Assembly (NCBI RefSeq): GCF_014696135.1
Contig: NZ_JACJPP010000020.1
Span: forward strand, 124,001 to 188,000
DNA: 64,000 bases
Origin: Nodosilinea sp. FACHB-141
GTDB taxonomy: Bacteria; Cyanobacteriota; Cyanobacteriia; Phormidesmidales; Phormidesmidaceae
Direction: 5' to 3'
The stretch's first letter is position 1, and every line of letters starts with the position of its first letter. This document shows positions 16,342 through 24,520 of this stretch, piece after piece. A model generated the notes under the pieces. That model was not told where the DNA came from and did no database searches. It saw only the letters and a list, made by a program, of their open reading frames with translations. Made by a program: the position numbers and the translations under genes.

Positions 16342-16854
16342 TCAGTCAAAAATTCTGCCAAAGCTATCGGGCCACTCATTCCAAAAGCCACGATGGAGGG
16401 CGACGATTTCTGCTTCTACTTCAGCGATTGGCCCCCAAACAGCGATCGCCTTTTGCCCCCGCTCAAATACATACCGACAGGGCATGTCCAGTGTGGGGTT
16501 TTCGGCATGGTTGCCCGTGAGTGCCAGCAGTTGCTTTTCTGCAATGCCATAGACTAACCGCCCCACATTGGCCCAATACTGTGCCCCAGCACACATCACA
16601 CAGGGCTCGACGGTCGTGTAAAGCGTGCAACCCCACAGGAAACCAGGTTCAAACTCAGCGTAGGCCCGCCGCATCAAGGCTAATTCGGCGTGGTTGACTG
16701 TGTCTATGTTGCCTTGCTCAAGCAGCACAGTGGCATGGTCTGGAGCCACCAAGATGGCTCCAAAGGGATGGTGCCCTTGGGCCACAGCCGTTTGAGCTAC
16801 CTGGTTGGCCCGCTGTAAGTGCTGAACGACCTGTGTGGACGTGGGCTCCTCCAT
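16342..16854 (-). CDS. Nucleoside/nucleobase deaminase (cytidine deaminase-like fold)
   Basis: This 170-residue zinc deaminase has the HAE motif in VNHAELALMRRA (about residues 67-78), where His binds zinc and Glu is the proton shuttle, and PCVMCAG (about 100-106), whose two cysteines complete the zinc site. The length and PCVMC form fit the guanine/cytosine/tRNA-adenosine deaminase group. The aromatic C-terminal region (FWNEWPDSFGRIFD) is more like stand-alone nucleobase deaminases than TadA. It should be soluble. It diverges from the WGxxGxxG gene across 230 bases containing a 12-base inverted repeat. The substrate is not determinable. Confidence 0.8.
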   Translation of the reverse strand: MEEPTSTQVVQHLQRANQVAQTAVAQGHHPFGAILVAPDHATVLLEQGNIDTVNHAELALMRRAYAEFEPGFLWGCTLYTTVEPCVMCAGAQYWANVGRLVYGIAEKQLLALTGNHAENPTLDMPCRYVFERGQKAIAVWGPIAEVEAEIVALHRGFWNEWPDSFGRIFD

Positions 16855-16858
16855 AGGT

Positions 16859-17019
16859 TTGATACCTAATTAACTATGAGTAAGGGTAGAGCCTAAAGCT
16901 ATTAAACCACTGCCTTTTAAGTCAAAATAAATAGAAGCAATCTCCATCCAACGGTAAGTAACAGGATAGGAAGAAAAACATACCATAACAGTATAGGAAA
17001 TTTGGATTAGGTATCAATC
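16859..17019. repeat. 12-base inverted repeats bracketing a divergent promoter
   Basis: TTGATACCTAAT at 16859-16870 and ATTAGGTATCAA at 17008-17019 are perfect inverted copies 137 bases apart. They enclose the AT-rich region between the divergent deaminase and WGxxGxxG genes. They could be ends of a 161-base miniature element or two sites of one regulator. No target duplication is evident. Confidence 0.4.
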
Positions 17020-17084
17020 CATTGCGTTGATATCGGGTCCGCGTTGCTCCATTTCACTAACAGCTATTTCTTGAGGTTTCTTCC

Positions 17085-17396
17085 ATGAAAAATAAATCCT
17101 TGGCTGCTTGGCTAGGTACTGGCGCTCTCGCCGTGAGCCTGGCCGTTTTGCCTTCTACCCTGCCCGCCTCTGCTCAAACTGGTCAAACTGGTACCGCAAC
17201 CGGGACTGATGGAGTTGGTACCACAACCACAACCACTGAAGACTATGGCGACGACGGCTTTGATTGGGGCTGGTTGGGTCTTCTTGGTCTAGCAGGTCTA
17301 GCCGGTCTGAAAGGGAAAGATCGCGATCATGACACCCGGACCGCCTACGCTACCGATCGCACAACCACAAGTTCCACTAACAATCCTCGCTACTAA
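17085..17396 (+). CDS. WGxxGxxG-CTERM family exported protein
   Basis: This is a 103-residue exported protein. An N-terminal signal peptide (about residues 1-31: KNKS, hydrophobic core LGTGALAVSLAVLPSTL, cleavage after ASA) is followed by a Gly/Thr-rich spacer and the cyanobacterial C-terminal signature FDWGWLGLLGLAGLAGLKGK at about 58-77, then a charged/polar tail. Such short hydrophobic modules next to basic residues resemble sorting signals, but processing in cyanobacteria is not established. GAGG lies ten bases before the ATG. A second protein of the same design lies at 22488. The function is unknown; it is probably surface- or membrane-associated. Confidence 0.8.
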   Translation: MKNKSLAAWLGTGALAVSLAVLPSTLPASAQTGQTGTATGTDGVGTTTTTTEDYGDDGFDWGWLGLLGLAGLAGLKGKDRDHDTRTAYATDRTTTSSTNNPRY

Positions 17397-17422
17397 AGCA
17401 GGGATCATCATGCTCTAATGCT

Positions 17423-17470
17423 CAACAAAATAGAAGGGGTTGCTAACTAGTGGCTCCTTCTATTTTGTTG
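17423..17470 (+). terminator. Long-stem hairpin after WGxxGxxG gene
   Basis: CAACAAAATAGAAGG (17423-17437) is perfectly complementary to CCTTCTATTTTGTTG (17456-17470), a 15-base stem with an 18-base loop. It starts 27 bases after the stop codon. The T-rich part lies in the right arm, so termination is likely but not of the textbook form. Confidence 0.6.
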
Positions 17471-17497
17471 TATATCTAGCAAGAAAGTAGGAAAACG

Positions 17498-17532
17498 AAA
17501 AAAAACCTCCGGCGCTAGGTAAAGCACCGAAG
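17498..17532 (-). terminator. Rho-independent terminator of manganese catalase
   Basis: On the minus strand, CTTCGGTGCT pairs with AGCGCCGGAG (two G-U pairs) and is followed by a run of eight T. It lies about 80 bases beyond the catalase stop codon and is in the right orientation. Confidence 0.75.
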
Positions 17533-17611
17533 ATTATTTAGAAACATATTGAGTAGACTTATCGATTCTTACCTAAAGATGTAAATATCCCTAGAAAAAA
17601 TCAATTCAGCC

Positions 17612-18304
17612 TTAGTTCCGAGACGCAACTGGGTCAGCAATGTACTTAAAGTCAGGCTCAGAGTTCCAAGGACCACGCTCATCTTTACCGCTGTCATCGG
17701 TAGAGAGATTATAGTAAAGTTCTACTGTGTCATCGGGCTGAATGTTGCCAAACATCGGGTCAGTCAATTTGCCCATGGCGTCTAGAGCGTTCATGAACAT
17801 TTTGGTGTGAGAAATTTCCCGAGTTAGCAGATGGGTGAGCGTTTTTTTGGTGCCCTCATCGGTAGCTAGTTTGATCAAGGATTCGTAGGTCTGGCGAGCG
17901 CCAGCTTCAGCCGCAATGTTAGCGCGTAGGTCTCTGACGACATCCCCACCTTCATTGATGTAGCTGGCTGTCCAGCTACTGCCCTGGCTGTCGAGAAAGT
18001 GAGGCCCAATGCCGCGTACAGCAAAGAGCGTGCTGTTGTAGGCCGGGGTTTGATCAGAATCTTTGGTATGAATCTCGATGAGCTTGCCCACCATTTCTAG
18101 GTGACCAAACTCTTCAATGGCGATGTCCTGAAGCATGTCTTTAATGCTGGGATCTTCGACATGGAAAGATTGTACCCAGTATTGAAGAGCAGCCGTGAGT
18201 TCGCCGGTAGCCCCGCCAAACTGCTCTAGCAGCAGTTGGGCAAATACAGGATCAGCCTCATTGACCTGAACGGTATGAACAGGATCTTTTTTGTGAAAAA
18301 ACAT
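17612..18304 (-). CDS. Manganese catalase
   Basis: This non-haem catalase has 230 residues, typical of the short cyanobacterial form. It breaks down hydrogen peroxide at a di-manganese site in a four-helix bundle. The ligand motifs are visible: a glutamate in GGATGELTAALQYWVQS (about 31-47), EEFGHLEMV (about 68-76), AEAGARQTYESL (about 135-146) and REISHTKMF (about 167-175). It is a cytoplasmic homohexamer in characterised relatives. AAGGA precedes the ATG by four to five bases, and an intrinsic terminator follows. It appears to be a single-gene unit. Nearby stress-type genes are consistent with an oxidative or desiccation stress role. Confidence 0.92.
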   Translation of the reverse strand: MFFHKKDPVHTVQVNEADPVFAQLLLEQFGGATGELTAALQYWVQSFHVEDPSIKDMLQDIAIEEFGHLEMVGKLIEIHTKDSDQTPAYNSTLFAVRGIGPHFLDSQGSSWTASYINEGGDVVRDLRANIAAEAGARQTYESLIKLATDEGTKKTLTHLLTREISHTKMFMNALDAMGKLTDPMFGNIQPDDTVELYYNLSTDDSGKDERGPWNSEPDFKYIADPVASRN

Positions 18305-18902
18305 AGGTTCCTTTGAGGTATTGGGGCAACTACAGGATTAAGCTCAATCTAAGATATAAACATTTCTGCTAAACCCTTGATTTTGCTTTTGAAAGGGTAT
18401 ATACAGCGATATCAGATTAAATTGGAGCAGCATAATTTGGCTCAAGGGCTAGCTAATTACGACCAGCACCTAAGCAAGATTTTGCTCTTTAAAACTGATA
18501 TTTTAGGCTTTGATTTTGCTGTCGAAATTCGACTTAGTCAAAGCTGCTTACACTTGCCTTTAATCACTGTGCTTGACTACACCTTAAGGCTAGACTCGTA
18601 AACCCTCCTCTATATATATAGGGAGAAGATTCGAGCCTAAATGTAGAGGAGATAATCATGTACCTTTAGATGACGTCTAAGGGTTTCATTTCCTGTGGCA
18701 AAAGTGAAAATTTTGGTATTACTGAGTTGAAGCATGAATTTGGGTAAGGACAAACGGCCGTTTGCTCCTATGAGAGGCATCCCAGTTTTAATTCACGCCT
18801 GTACTCAGCAACACCAAAACTTCCTAACCCTTTTTAGGTAGAGGGTTGAGCAGCCACTGAAGCTGTAGCAAATCGCTCTTCAGACACCCTCTTATATCGA
18901 AA
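18305..18902. other. 598-base intergenic region
   Basis: The region is AT-rich and holds the catalase promoter. CTCCTCTATATATATAGGGAG near 18605-18625 can fold into an AT-rich hairpin. A 74-codon plus-strand frame at 18377-18601 lacks a ribosome site and any family resemblance, and I do not accept it. No other feature is seen. Confidence 0.4.
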
Positions 18903-20975
18903 TTAAACAAAATTTGCGGCGGTGATATCGACCGCGTCGGTTAACAACAGCTTTGCCATAGCATCAAACGAGGTTGCATCTAAGACAAACGTAGTGCGCG
19001 CCTCTACACCTGTACCCTGAGCAAAGATGACGTCAAAAAAGGCGGCGTTGGTGAATTTGTCAACCGACGGGTCAAAGTCCAGCACGGTGGTGATACCAGA
19101 GCCATCAAACAGACCAAAGGTGTCTATGCCATCCCCGCCGAAGGCTGTGTTGTTGCCTGCATCGCCATCGAGAAAATCATTGCCGCCAAAGCCGAACAGG
19201 GCATCGTCACCAGTGCCTCCCAACAGATTGTCATTGCCGTCAGACCCCTCAAAGATGTTCGTTCCGGCCAAGTTTCGCGTGTCGCCGCTGATGTGGGTAA
19301 CGCCAGCAAACTCGCCGCTAAAGGTGTTGTTCTCAACGACAATATCGGCGAAGGCTTCAGTCGGCTCGCGATGGTCAAAGGCTACCGCTGAGGCTACGAT
19401 CGCATCAAAACTGTTGCTGCTGATCTCAATATCAGACTGAGTGCCCTGGGCAGTTGTGCCCTCTGCGGCCGCCAAACGAATGCCATAAAACGCGTTTGAG
19501 AAGCTATTGTCAACAATATCGACCGCCGATAGATCGCGATCGTCTAGGGTAACGATGCCGTCGTAGGCCCCAGAAAATGTATTGTCGGCAATGGTGACAT
19601 TAGCGGTGGAATTGGCAGAACCGTCAACATCTAGAGAAAGCTGGAGGTTGTAGCGGGCTGCGGTGAAGGCTGCTATTTCATTAGAAAAGTCTGCTACCCC
19701 CAAATTGACGACGTTGCTTAGAACTTCGACATTTTGAGAATTATCAATCTGAATGCCTCGCCGGCCCACAACACCGGCATTGTCATGAATTCCGACATTG
19801 TCGGCAATCAGCAAACCATCAACATTGTCAATCCGCATGATCGAGGCATCGTTGCCGGTGATGCCGTCGAAGTAATTGTCTGTAATTGACCAGTTAGAAC
19901 CGCCAGATGGCGCTCCGCCAGTGCCAAAGCCGTTGGTAATAAAGGTTTGGTTGTTATCGGTTAGCCCAACAAAGTCGTTGAAGGCAATAGTAATGTTGTC
20001 GAAATTAACGCTGCCGTCACTGCCCCCGCGAATGGCAGCTGAGTTGTTGGTGAACTCAAAACCCAGAATAGAAATATTGTCGTCAGCTAGGGTAAACGAG
20101 CCCTCAAGAATCGATTCGGCACCGCGAGCTGCGTCGTTGCCAGCCAGGCCAAAATTGGCCCCAATCAAGGTTAGTGATTTGTCGAGGGTGACGTCTTCGC
20201 TGTAGGTGCCTGCCGCTGCCAGCAGAGTATAGCCATCGGCGGCGGCGTCAACTGCTGCCTGGATGGTGCTGAAACCACCCACCAGGTTATTGTCAACATC
20301 AAACAGTTGTAGGGGTTGTAGCGCCGCGCCCGTGGTTAACCCGGCCACCAGCGTAATGTCGGGGTCAGACTTACCGAGCGACAGGGGGCGATCAAACAGG
20401 TTGCCTAGGAAGGGCAAATGGCTGGTCTCGTTTAGAGTGACTACGCCTTGACCATCGGCACCGTCGACTGTGTCGTTGTTCAGTAGACTCACAATGCGGA
20501 TGGCATCAATAGCTTCTCCGGTCGCTAGGCCAAAGTCGCTCAGGTCAAAAGCCGTAGCAAACAGCCCCGTGCCGTCTGCGGGGCCGTTGACGGCAGTTTC
20601 GTCGTAGCTGTCAAAGAACTCGTAGCGAAACGGGGTGAAATGTCCAGTTGCGGTACTGCGTACGGCTACGGCGTAATCTTCAGGCACTCTAGCAAAGCCG
20701 TTCTCATAGACGACCAAGTCGTCCCCCGCCTGGTTAATGGGGCCAGAGCCAGCGTCCCAAGTTAGCTCAATGGTTGAGCGATTGAAAAGACTGCCCAAGG
20801 CAATTGATTGGCTATTGCTACCACCGACAAGCGAGCCGACTGTATTATCTGAAAGCTCTGGAAATTGCAGTCCAGACCCAAAGAAGAGCGTTCTGGATGC
20901 CCCATCGATGATTGAGCCATCGGTGACTAAGTCATTCTCGTCAAAGGTAAAGCCAGCGATAGTAAACGTAGCCAT
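18903..20975 (-). CDS. RTX-type calcium-binding protein with parallel beta-helix
   Basis: This is a large secreted-type protein of 690 residues without an N-terminal signal peptide. The N-terminal domain (about 1-200) begins MATFTIAGFTFDENDL. Residues 220-550 look like a right-handed parallel beta-helix, with recurring NITIAFNDF, NWSITDNYF, NVEVLSNVV and DIEISSNSF rungs. Near 570-620 are the RTX nonapeptides GSDGNDNLLGGTGDDALFG and GGNDFLDGDAGNN, which bind calcium and usually mark type I secretion. I choose the ATG at 20975, with AGGGAG ten bases upstream, over one eight codons earlier. A substrate-binding or structural extracellular role is likely; enzymatic activity is not shown. Confidence 0.8.
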   Translation of the reverse strand: MATFTIAGFTFDENDLVTDGSIIDGASRTLFFGSGLQFPELSDNTVGSLVGGSNSQSIALGSLFNRSTIELTWDAGSGPINQAGDDLVVYENGFARVPEDYAVAVRSTATGHFTPFRYEFFDSYDETAVNGPADGTGLFATAFDLSDFGLATGEAIDAIRIVSLLNNDTVDGADGQGVVTLNETSHLPFLGNLFDRPLSLGKSDPDITLVAGLTTGAALQPLQLFDVDNNLVGGFSTIQAAVDAAADGYTLLAAAGTYSEDVTLDKSLTLIGANFGLAGNDAARGAESILEGSFTLADDNISILGFEFTNNSAAIRGGSDGSVNFDNITIAFNDFVGLTDNNQTFITNGFGTGGAPSGGSNWSITDNYFDGITGNDASIMRIDNVDGLLIADNVGIHDNAGVVGRRGIQIDNSQNVEVLSNVVNLGVADFSNEIAAFTAARYNLQLSLDVDGSANSTANVTIADNTFSGAYDGIVTLDDRDLSAVDIVDNSFSNAFYGIRLAAAEGTTAQGTQSDIEISSNSFDAIVASAVAFDHREPTEAFADIVVENNTFSGEFAGVTHISGDTRNLAGTNIFEGSDGNDNLLGGTGDDALFGFGGNDFLDGDAGNNTAFGGDGIDTFGLFDGSGITTVLDFDPSVDKFTNAAFFDVIFAQGTGVEARTTFVLDATSFDAMAKLLLTDAVDITAANFV

Positions 20976-21438
20976 AGCATTCAGCTCCCTGTTAAGCACA
21001 CCTGCTTTTTATATTGAGGGATTATCAAGGCTTATGGGTAAAGAGAAGTAAAGAAATTGTGTGTGGCGATGGCCGCTACGCCTAAAACGCAAGTTACTGG
21101 CACGGTAAAAACTGAGGCGAGGATAGCTATATCTACTGGGATTAAGCAAATCCCAGTAAACTTATTGCGTAGTCAAGTCAAAAATTTTGAAACCTAATAT
21201 ACATGATTCTTGAATATTTATACTGGAATACTTTAACCCATGGATTTAACGCAAAGTCTCCCAAGTTGGTTAAATCTAGCCTGGGAGACTTTGACATTTA
21301 GTTGTTGCAGAATGAAAGGCTTTTTGGCTGAGCAAGCGTGAGCTTTACCAAAGTCACCTTACCATTCCAGCTGTATAGCTCTATCTTCCTAGACTATCCG
21401 CACCGAGGGGATACTTGGAACACGCTACAAGCTCTGTC
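20976..21438. other. Intergenic region with a 12-base-stem hairpin
   Basis: CAAAGTCTCCCA (21252-21263) pairs perfectly with TGGGAGACTTTG (21282-21293) around an 18-base loop. No T-tract follows on either strand. It lies about 145 bases beyond the minus-strand gene at 21439 and may stabilise or end that transcript. The remainder holds the RTX gene's promoter and no coding sequence. Confidence 0.45.
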
Positions 21439-21927
21439 TTAAGCCGTTACGGGAGGTTGGCCAAGGGCCTGCTGAGCCTGGCGCACTTCGTCCTGAGTGC
21501 CTTCAACAATCAGCTTATATTCCCGAGGCAGGTTGGGGTTGCCCTTCATTTGCTGGCGAGCTGGTTGGCGAGCCTTTAACGTGCGGCCGGCACCGGTACC
21601 AAACACACCGCCTGCGATCGCACTAGCAAACACCGCAATTCGGCTGGCAGCAGAATCGGGGTAGTGACCTGTTAACTGAAAGACGACAATAATCGTAGCA
21701 ATCAGCCCCAAAATGCCGCCTAGAGTAAATCCCATCAAAAGGCCTGCCTCTGGCCCCATGGTGATGCCTTGGGCAGCTAACTGGAGGTCAGCGGGAATAC
21801 TGTCATCAATCAGTATTTTCTGCCCGTTGATGCCAGATGCCTGAACCGCTTGTTTAGCCTGATCGGCTTCTTGGCGGTTCTTAAATACCGCAACTATCTC
21901 TCGGTTTCGCGTTAGCTGTGCTGTCAT
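21439..21927 (-). CDS. Hypothetical membrane protein, general-stress-protein-like
   Basis: The protein has 162 residues. The N-terminal part (REIVAVFKNRQEADQAKQAV) is a ferredoxin-like/SPOR-like fold often annotated as 'general stress protein 17M-like' or DUF1269-related. Two glycine-rich hydrophobic segments follow (about 60-82, MGFTLGGILGLIATIIVVFQ, and 96-113, FASAIAGGVFGTGAG). A C-terminal YKLIVEGTQDEVRQAQQAL strand-helix unit repeats the first fold. It is likely embedded in the cytoplasmic membrane. No operon partner is visible. The family name is tentative. Confidence 0.6.
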   Translation of the reverse strand: MTAQLTRNREIVAVFKNRQEADQAKQAVQASGINGQKILIDDSIPADLQLAAQGITMGPEAGLLMGFTLGGILGLIATIIVVFQLTGHYPDSAASRIAVFASAIAGGVFGTGAGRTLKARQPARQQMKGNPNLPREYKLIVEGTQDEVRQAQQALGQPPVTA

Positions 21928-22487
21928 AGGAATAACTCCTTAACTGTAGGTCTTAATTCAAGCCAGAGCCCTGATTGCTTTGTCTGGTCTAGCCTTGGCT
22001 TTGTTCTTACCTCGTATGATGACGATCTCGGTGCTGGCTATGCTCTGTAAATAGATAGACTTAGTTGCTTTTGAGAGTTGTTATCAGAAGGATATTAGTC
22101 CACTTGTGGTTTTAGCCGACACCGGCAAAAAAGGCGTCAAGAGGAGATCTCAGTTGCTAGAAACCTGTGAAGAGTCCGATTAGACTTGGCCTATTGATCA
22201 CAATCTAGTCAGTTCATTGCTATCTATAGGGGTTAGACGAAGTCAAAAATGTTATTCTCCATGCTCTTCGAGCTGCAAAAGCTGCTGGGCAAAGAGCTTT
22301 TCAGTCTTTTCATCCCTTAGTAGAGGGCTGGCGAGTATAAACCTCTAACCAGAGGTGAATAACAGTTAGATAAAAACCGCTTAGGGTGTGGGCACAAGGA
22401 TTTGCTCTGGCTTCAACAACCGTGGCGCTGCCAAGGTTTTGGTGTCAGGAGTAGATCAGGTGCCATTCGTTTTTAGGAATTTGGTTT
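21928..22487. other. 560-base intergenic region
   Basis: This lies between the divergent stress-like membrane protein and the second WGxxGxxG gene. No convincing open frame, terminator or repeat is seen; it presumably carries both promoters. Confidence 0.35.
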
Positions 22488-22967
22488 ATGAAAAATAACG
22501 TTGTGTCGAGATGGGTTGGTGGTAGTGCGCTGGCACTCGGACTAGCGCTTTCATCGTCTATGATGCCTGCTTCTGCTCAGACCACGACTGAGCCCGTGAC
22601 GCCAACGACTCCTGGTGCAGTTGACTCGACAGTTGATTCGGCAGACTCTGAAGGCACAACTCCTGGGTCAACCGTGCCTGGTGAAACATCCCCTGACCCT
22701 GTGACCCCAGCCGCCCCAAGCAACTTTGACCAAACAGCTCCTGGCACGGTTTCTCCTGACGCAACAGCACCCAGTGAAACCTATGCTGATCCAGCGGCTT
22801 CTGACACGACAGCGACAGCTGGTGAGGATGATGACTCAAGCTGGGGCTGGCTGGGCCTTTTAGGACTGCTTGGTTTGAGTGGTTTGGCAAAGCGCAAGCG
22901 CTCAACGCCTGTCTACACCACTGAAGATCGCGTGGTTGACCATCCTTCTGCTGGTCCTCGTATTTAA
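22488..22967 (+). CDS. WGxxGxxG-CTERM family exported protein, second copy
   Basis: This 159-residue protein is built like the one at 17085: a signal peptide (about 1-31, with hydrophobic GGSALALGLALSSSMM and cleavage after ASA), a long disordered Thr/Pro/Ser/Asp-rich stretch (about 32-120, with repeated TPG, PDATAP and ETSPDP units), then SSWGWLGLLGLLGLSGLAKR (about 123-142) and a basic RKR stop-transfer, and a polar tail. It is probably exported and retained by the C-terminal module. The spacer differs in sequence and is three times longer, so the two genes share architecture rather than recent duplication. The function is unknown. Confidence 0.8.
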   Translation: MKNNVVSRWVGGSALALGLALSSSMMPASAQTTTEPVTPTTPGAVDSTVDSADSEGTTPGSTVPGETSPDPVTPAAPSNFDQTAPGTVSPDATAPSETYADPAASDTTATAGEDDDSSWGWLGLLGLLGLSGLAKRKRSTPVYTTEDRVVDHPSAGPRI

Positions 22968-23128
22968 GGTTTGAGGTCAGTCGGCTAGCGTCAATGCAGC
23001 GATCGCCACTACGTTTAGGGCATAGGCTGCTGCCAGTGGCAGATAGTAAAGCGCCATCTGCCATTTAAGGTGACGCAGAACGTTATAGCCGACTTGACCA
23101 TGGTGACGGTGATAGCTTAACTGCTGAT

Positions 23129-23156
23129 AAAGGGGTGCTAAACAGCACCCTTTTTT
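23129..23156 (+). terminator. Rho-independent terminator
   Basis: AAAGGGGTGCT pairs with AGCACCCTTTT across AAAC, and the T-run TTTTTT overlaps the stem base. It is a strong plus-strand terminator 160 bases after the second WGxxGxxG gene. Confidence 0.75.
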
Positions 23157-23239
23157 GTTAGCCGTAAAAATCAGAGCGACAGAGCGATGTATTGCAGTAG
23201 TTGGTTTAGTTGAGACGCTTTGACAAGCGAAATCTTTCG

Positions 23240-23268
23240 GTAGGGGCATTGCAGTGCAATGCCCCTAC
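23240..23268. repeat. Palindromic repeat, GTAGGGGCATTGCA type
   Basis: GTAGGGGCATTGCA (23240-23253) and TGCAATGCCCCTAC (23255-23268) are perfect inverted arms around one base. This is a common dispersed cyanobacterial palindrome. Related forms in this window are at 27463-27479 and 44124-44155. Confidence 0.6.
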
Positions 23269-23433
23269 GCCAAATCTGTCTTAGCCTAAGGGGCATCTGC
23301 AATAGCAAAGGTAAGGTTTGGGTTGGGACTACCCAAGATAACAGGATTCGAGCTTGACGTTTTTTTCTATTTTCGCTTTTTACTATTAGCTAAATACCCT
23401 TCTGCTGAGTTGTTTTGGGCCAATCTTTCATAG

Positions 23434-24201
23434 CTATAGCTGGCGTAAGAATTGTGATGATGGCAGGGCTCGACGTAGCGCGTTGACGCCGTCTGTCCCT
23501 ACTGGCCAAGGCTCGTTAGGTAGCACGGGGGTTGGGTCGATGGCTCGGTTTATTAAATCAGCCATGAGATCAATCGCTTCTAGAAGCGGCGGCAGAGTTA
23601 GATAGACCGGCAAAATGCGCACTTCAAAGGTGTGTTTGTGGCGGGGGGCGTAGACAATATTTTTGAGGTTAAAGTCACAGTATTTAGTGAGGGGCAGGGT
23701 TTTTAGCCGTTCTCTAGCCTGGTCCCAGGGCAAGTTGCTCCAGTCTGGTGCTTGCACTAAGGTCAGCAGCTCGGAGGGCCAAAGCCCCAACCGTTGACAC
23801 CGGGGGTTGCTGGTCACAAGCCACTTTAAGGTGGGGCTATGGGCCCATAGCAAGTTGACTAGGTTGCGAATTGCCGGGGCAGAACAGAGAGGAGCGGCGT
23901 CAAGATGCAGGTGGGTTGCCCCTTCCGCTGGAGCATAGAAATTGAGCTGACGAGCAATTTGAAGGTAGGTCTCCAACTGGGGGAGCTGAGCGTAGGTTAG
24001 GGGTGGGGTAATTAATTCACAGGGCCGTTCTCGCTCACCGGGTAGCGATGTGGCAATGGCAATGGGTGGCCCTAAGTCGTCAGCTAGTTTGACCATGCCC
24101 TTTGGCCCCTGCTGCACCTCTAGGCCCAGGGTCTTGGCGACCGGTTGCAACACCTCGGCGAGGGGCAGGTTGGCATCGCTCAAGCGACTAATGATCTGCA
24201 T
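23434..24201 (-). CDS. Amidoligase-family enzyme, C-terminal part (frameshifted gene)
   Basis: This 255-residue frame contains most of a putative amidoligase (PF12224-type, glutamine-synthetase-like fold): CELITPPLTY (about 61-70), ATHLHLDAAP (about 94-103) and the late HTFEVRILP strand. The family is predicted to form amide bonds, possibly on peptides or surface molecules. The frame remains open upstream of its first ATG to about 24279, and that upstream stretch reads PQPGWYRIVGDDIRF, a normal amidoligase segment. The missing N-terminus is in another frame at 24251-24517, so the two pieces are one gene broken by an indel between 24254 and 24279. It may be a pseudogene, a sequencing error or a programmed shift. 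Confidence 0.65.
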   Translation of the reverse strand: MQIISRLSDANLPLAEVLQPVAKTLGLEVQQGPKGMVKLADDLGPPIAIATSLPGERERPCELITPPLTYAQLPQLETYLQIARQLNFYAPAEGATHLHLDAAPLCSAPAIRNLVNLLWAHSPTLKWLVTSNPRCQRLGLWPSELLTLVQAPDWSNLPWDQARERLKTLPLTKYCDFNLKNIVYAPRHKHTFEVRILPVYLTLPPLLEAIDLMADLINRAIDPTPVLPNEPWPVGTDGVNALRRALPSSQFLRQL

Positions 24202-24250
24202 AAACCGGATGTCGTCGCCAACGATGCGGTACCAGCCGGGCTGAGGGGGG

Positions 24251-24517
24251 TTAGGTGCGATCGCAGTCGGCTTGCAGAGTCAGATCATCAACGCACCAGG
24301 CGATCGCCTGATGCTGGGCATCGCGCACCTCAAACCCTAGGGTGAGATTCTCTAGCACCGGGGTGCCGACGATCTGGCTATGCTCCGACTGGGGATAAAA
24401 TATGCGGCTAACGCTGCCCCCGTAAGCGGCGGCGATCGCTTCGGCAAGGGCTTGGCGGCTAGACCCGCGCGGAGCCATCAGCTCAATTTCTAAGCCAACT
24501 CTGCCCACCAGGGTCAT
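24251..24517 (-). CDS. Amidoligase-family enzyme, N-terminal part (frameshifted gene)
   Basis: An 88-codon frame starts MTLVGRVGLEIELMAPRGSS, the amidoligase N-terminal signature with the metal-binding Glu pair (G-x-E-x-E), and ends abruptly at TAA in DLTLQADCDRT. The rest of the enzyme continues in a different frame downstream. The start is three bases after the stop of the exported protein at 24521-25057, so they form one operon. The break lies beside a HIP1 site (GCGATCGC). If the sequence is right, this fragment alone lacks most of the active site. Confidence 0.6.
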   Translation of the reverse strand: MTLVGRVGLEIELMAPRGSSRQALAEAIAAAYGGSVSRIFYPQSEHSQIVGTPVLENLTLGFEVRDAQHQAIAWCVDDLTLQADCDRT

Positions 24518-24520
24518 GGC

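Larger units (their letters stand above)
22968..23433. other. Intergenic region with terminator, palindromic repeat and possible small ORF
   Basis: A terminator lies at 23129 and a 29-base palindromic repeat at 23240. On the minus strand, about 22977-23125 reads YHRHHGQVGYNVLRHLKWQM and then a hydrophobic tail ending TLAD at 22977. It looks weakly protein-like but has no good start and runs through the terminator, so I treat it as a remnant or chance frame. Confidence 0.35.

Noticed and set aside
18377-18601. 74-codon plus-strand frame
   Set aside because: No ribosome site, no recognisable motif, AT-rich spacer composition.
21252-21293. 12-base-stem hairpin as a terminator
   Set aside because: Perfect stem but no T-tract on either strand, so listed only as a hairpin within the spacer.
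22977-23249. 90-codon minus-strand frame with hydrophobic tail
   Set aside because: Runs through a strong plus-strand terminator and a palindromic repeat border; no good start. The last 45 codons look weakly protein-like, so a remnant is possible.
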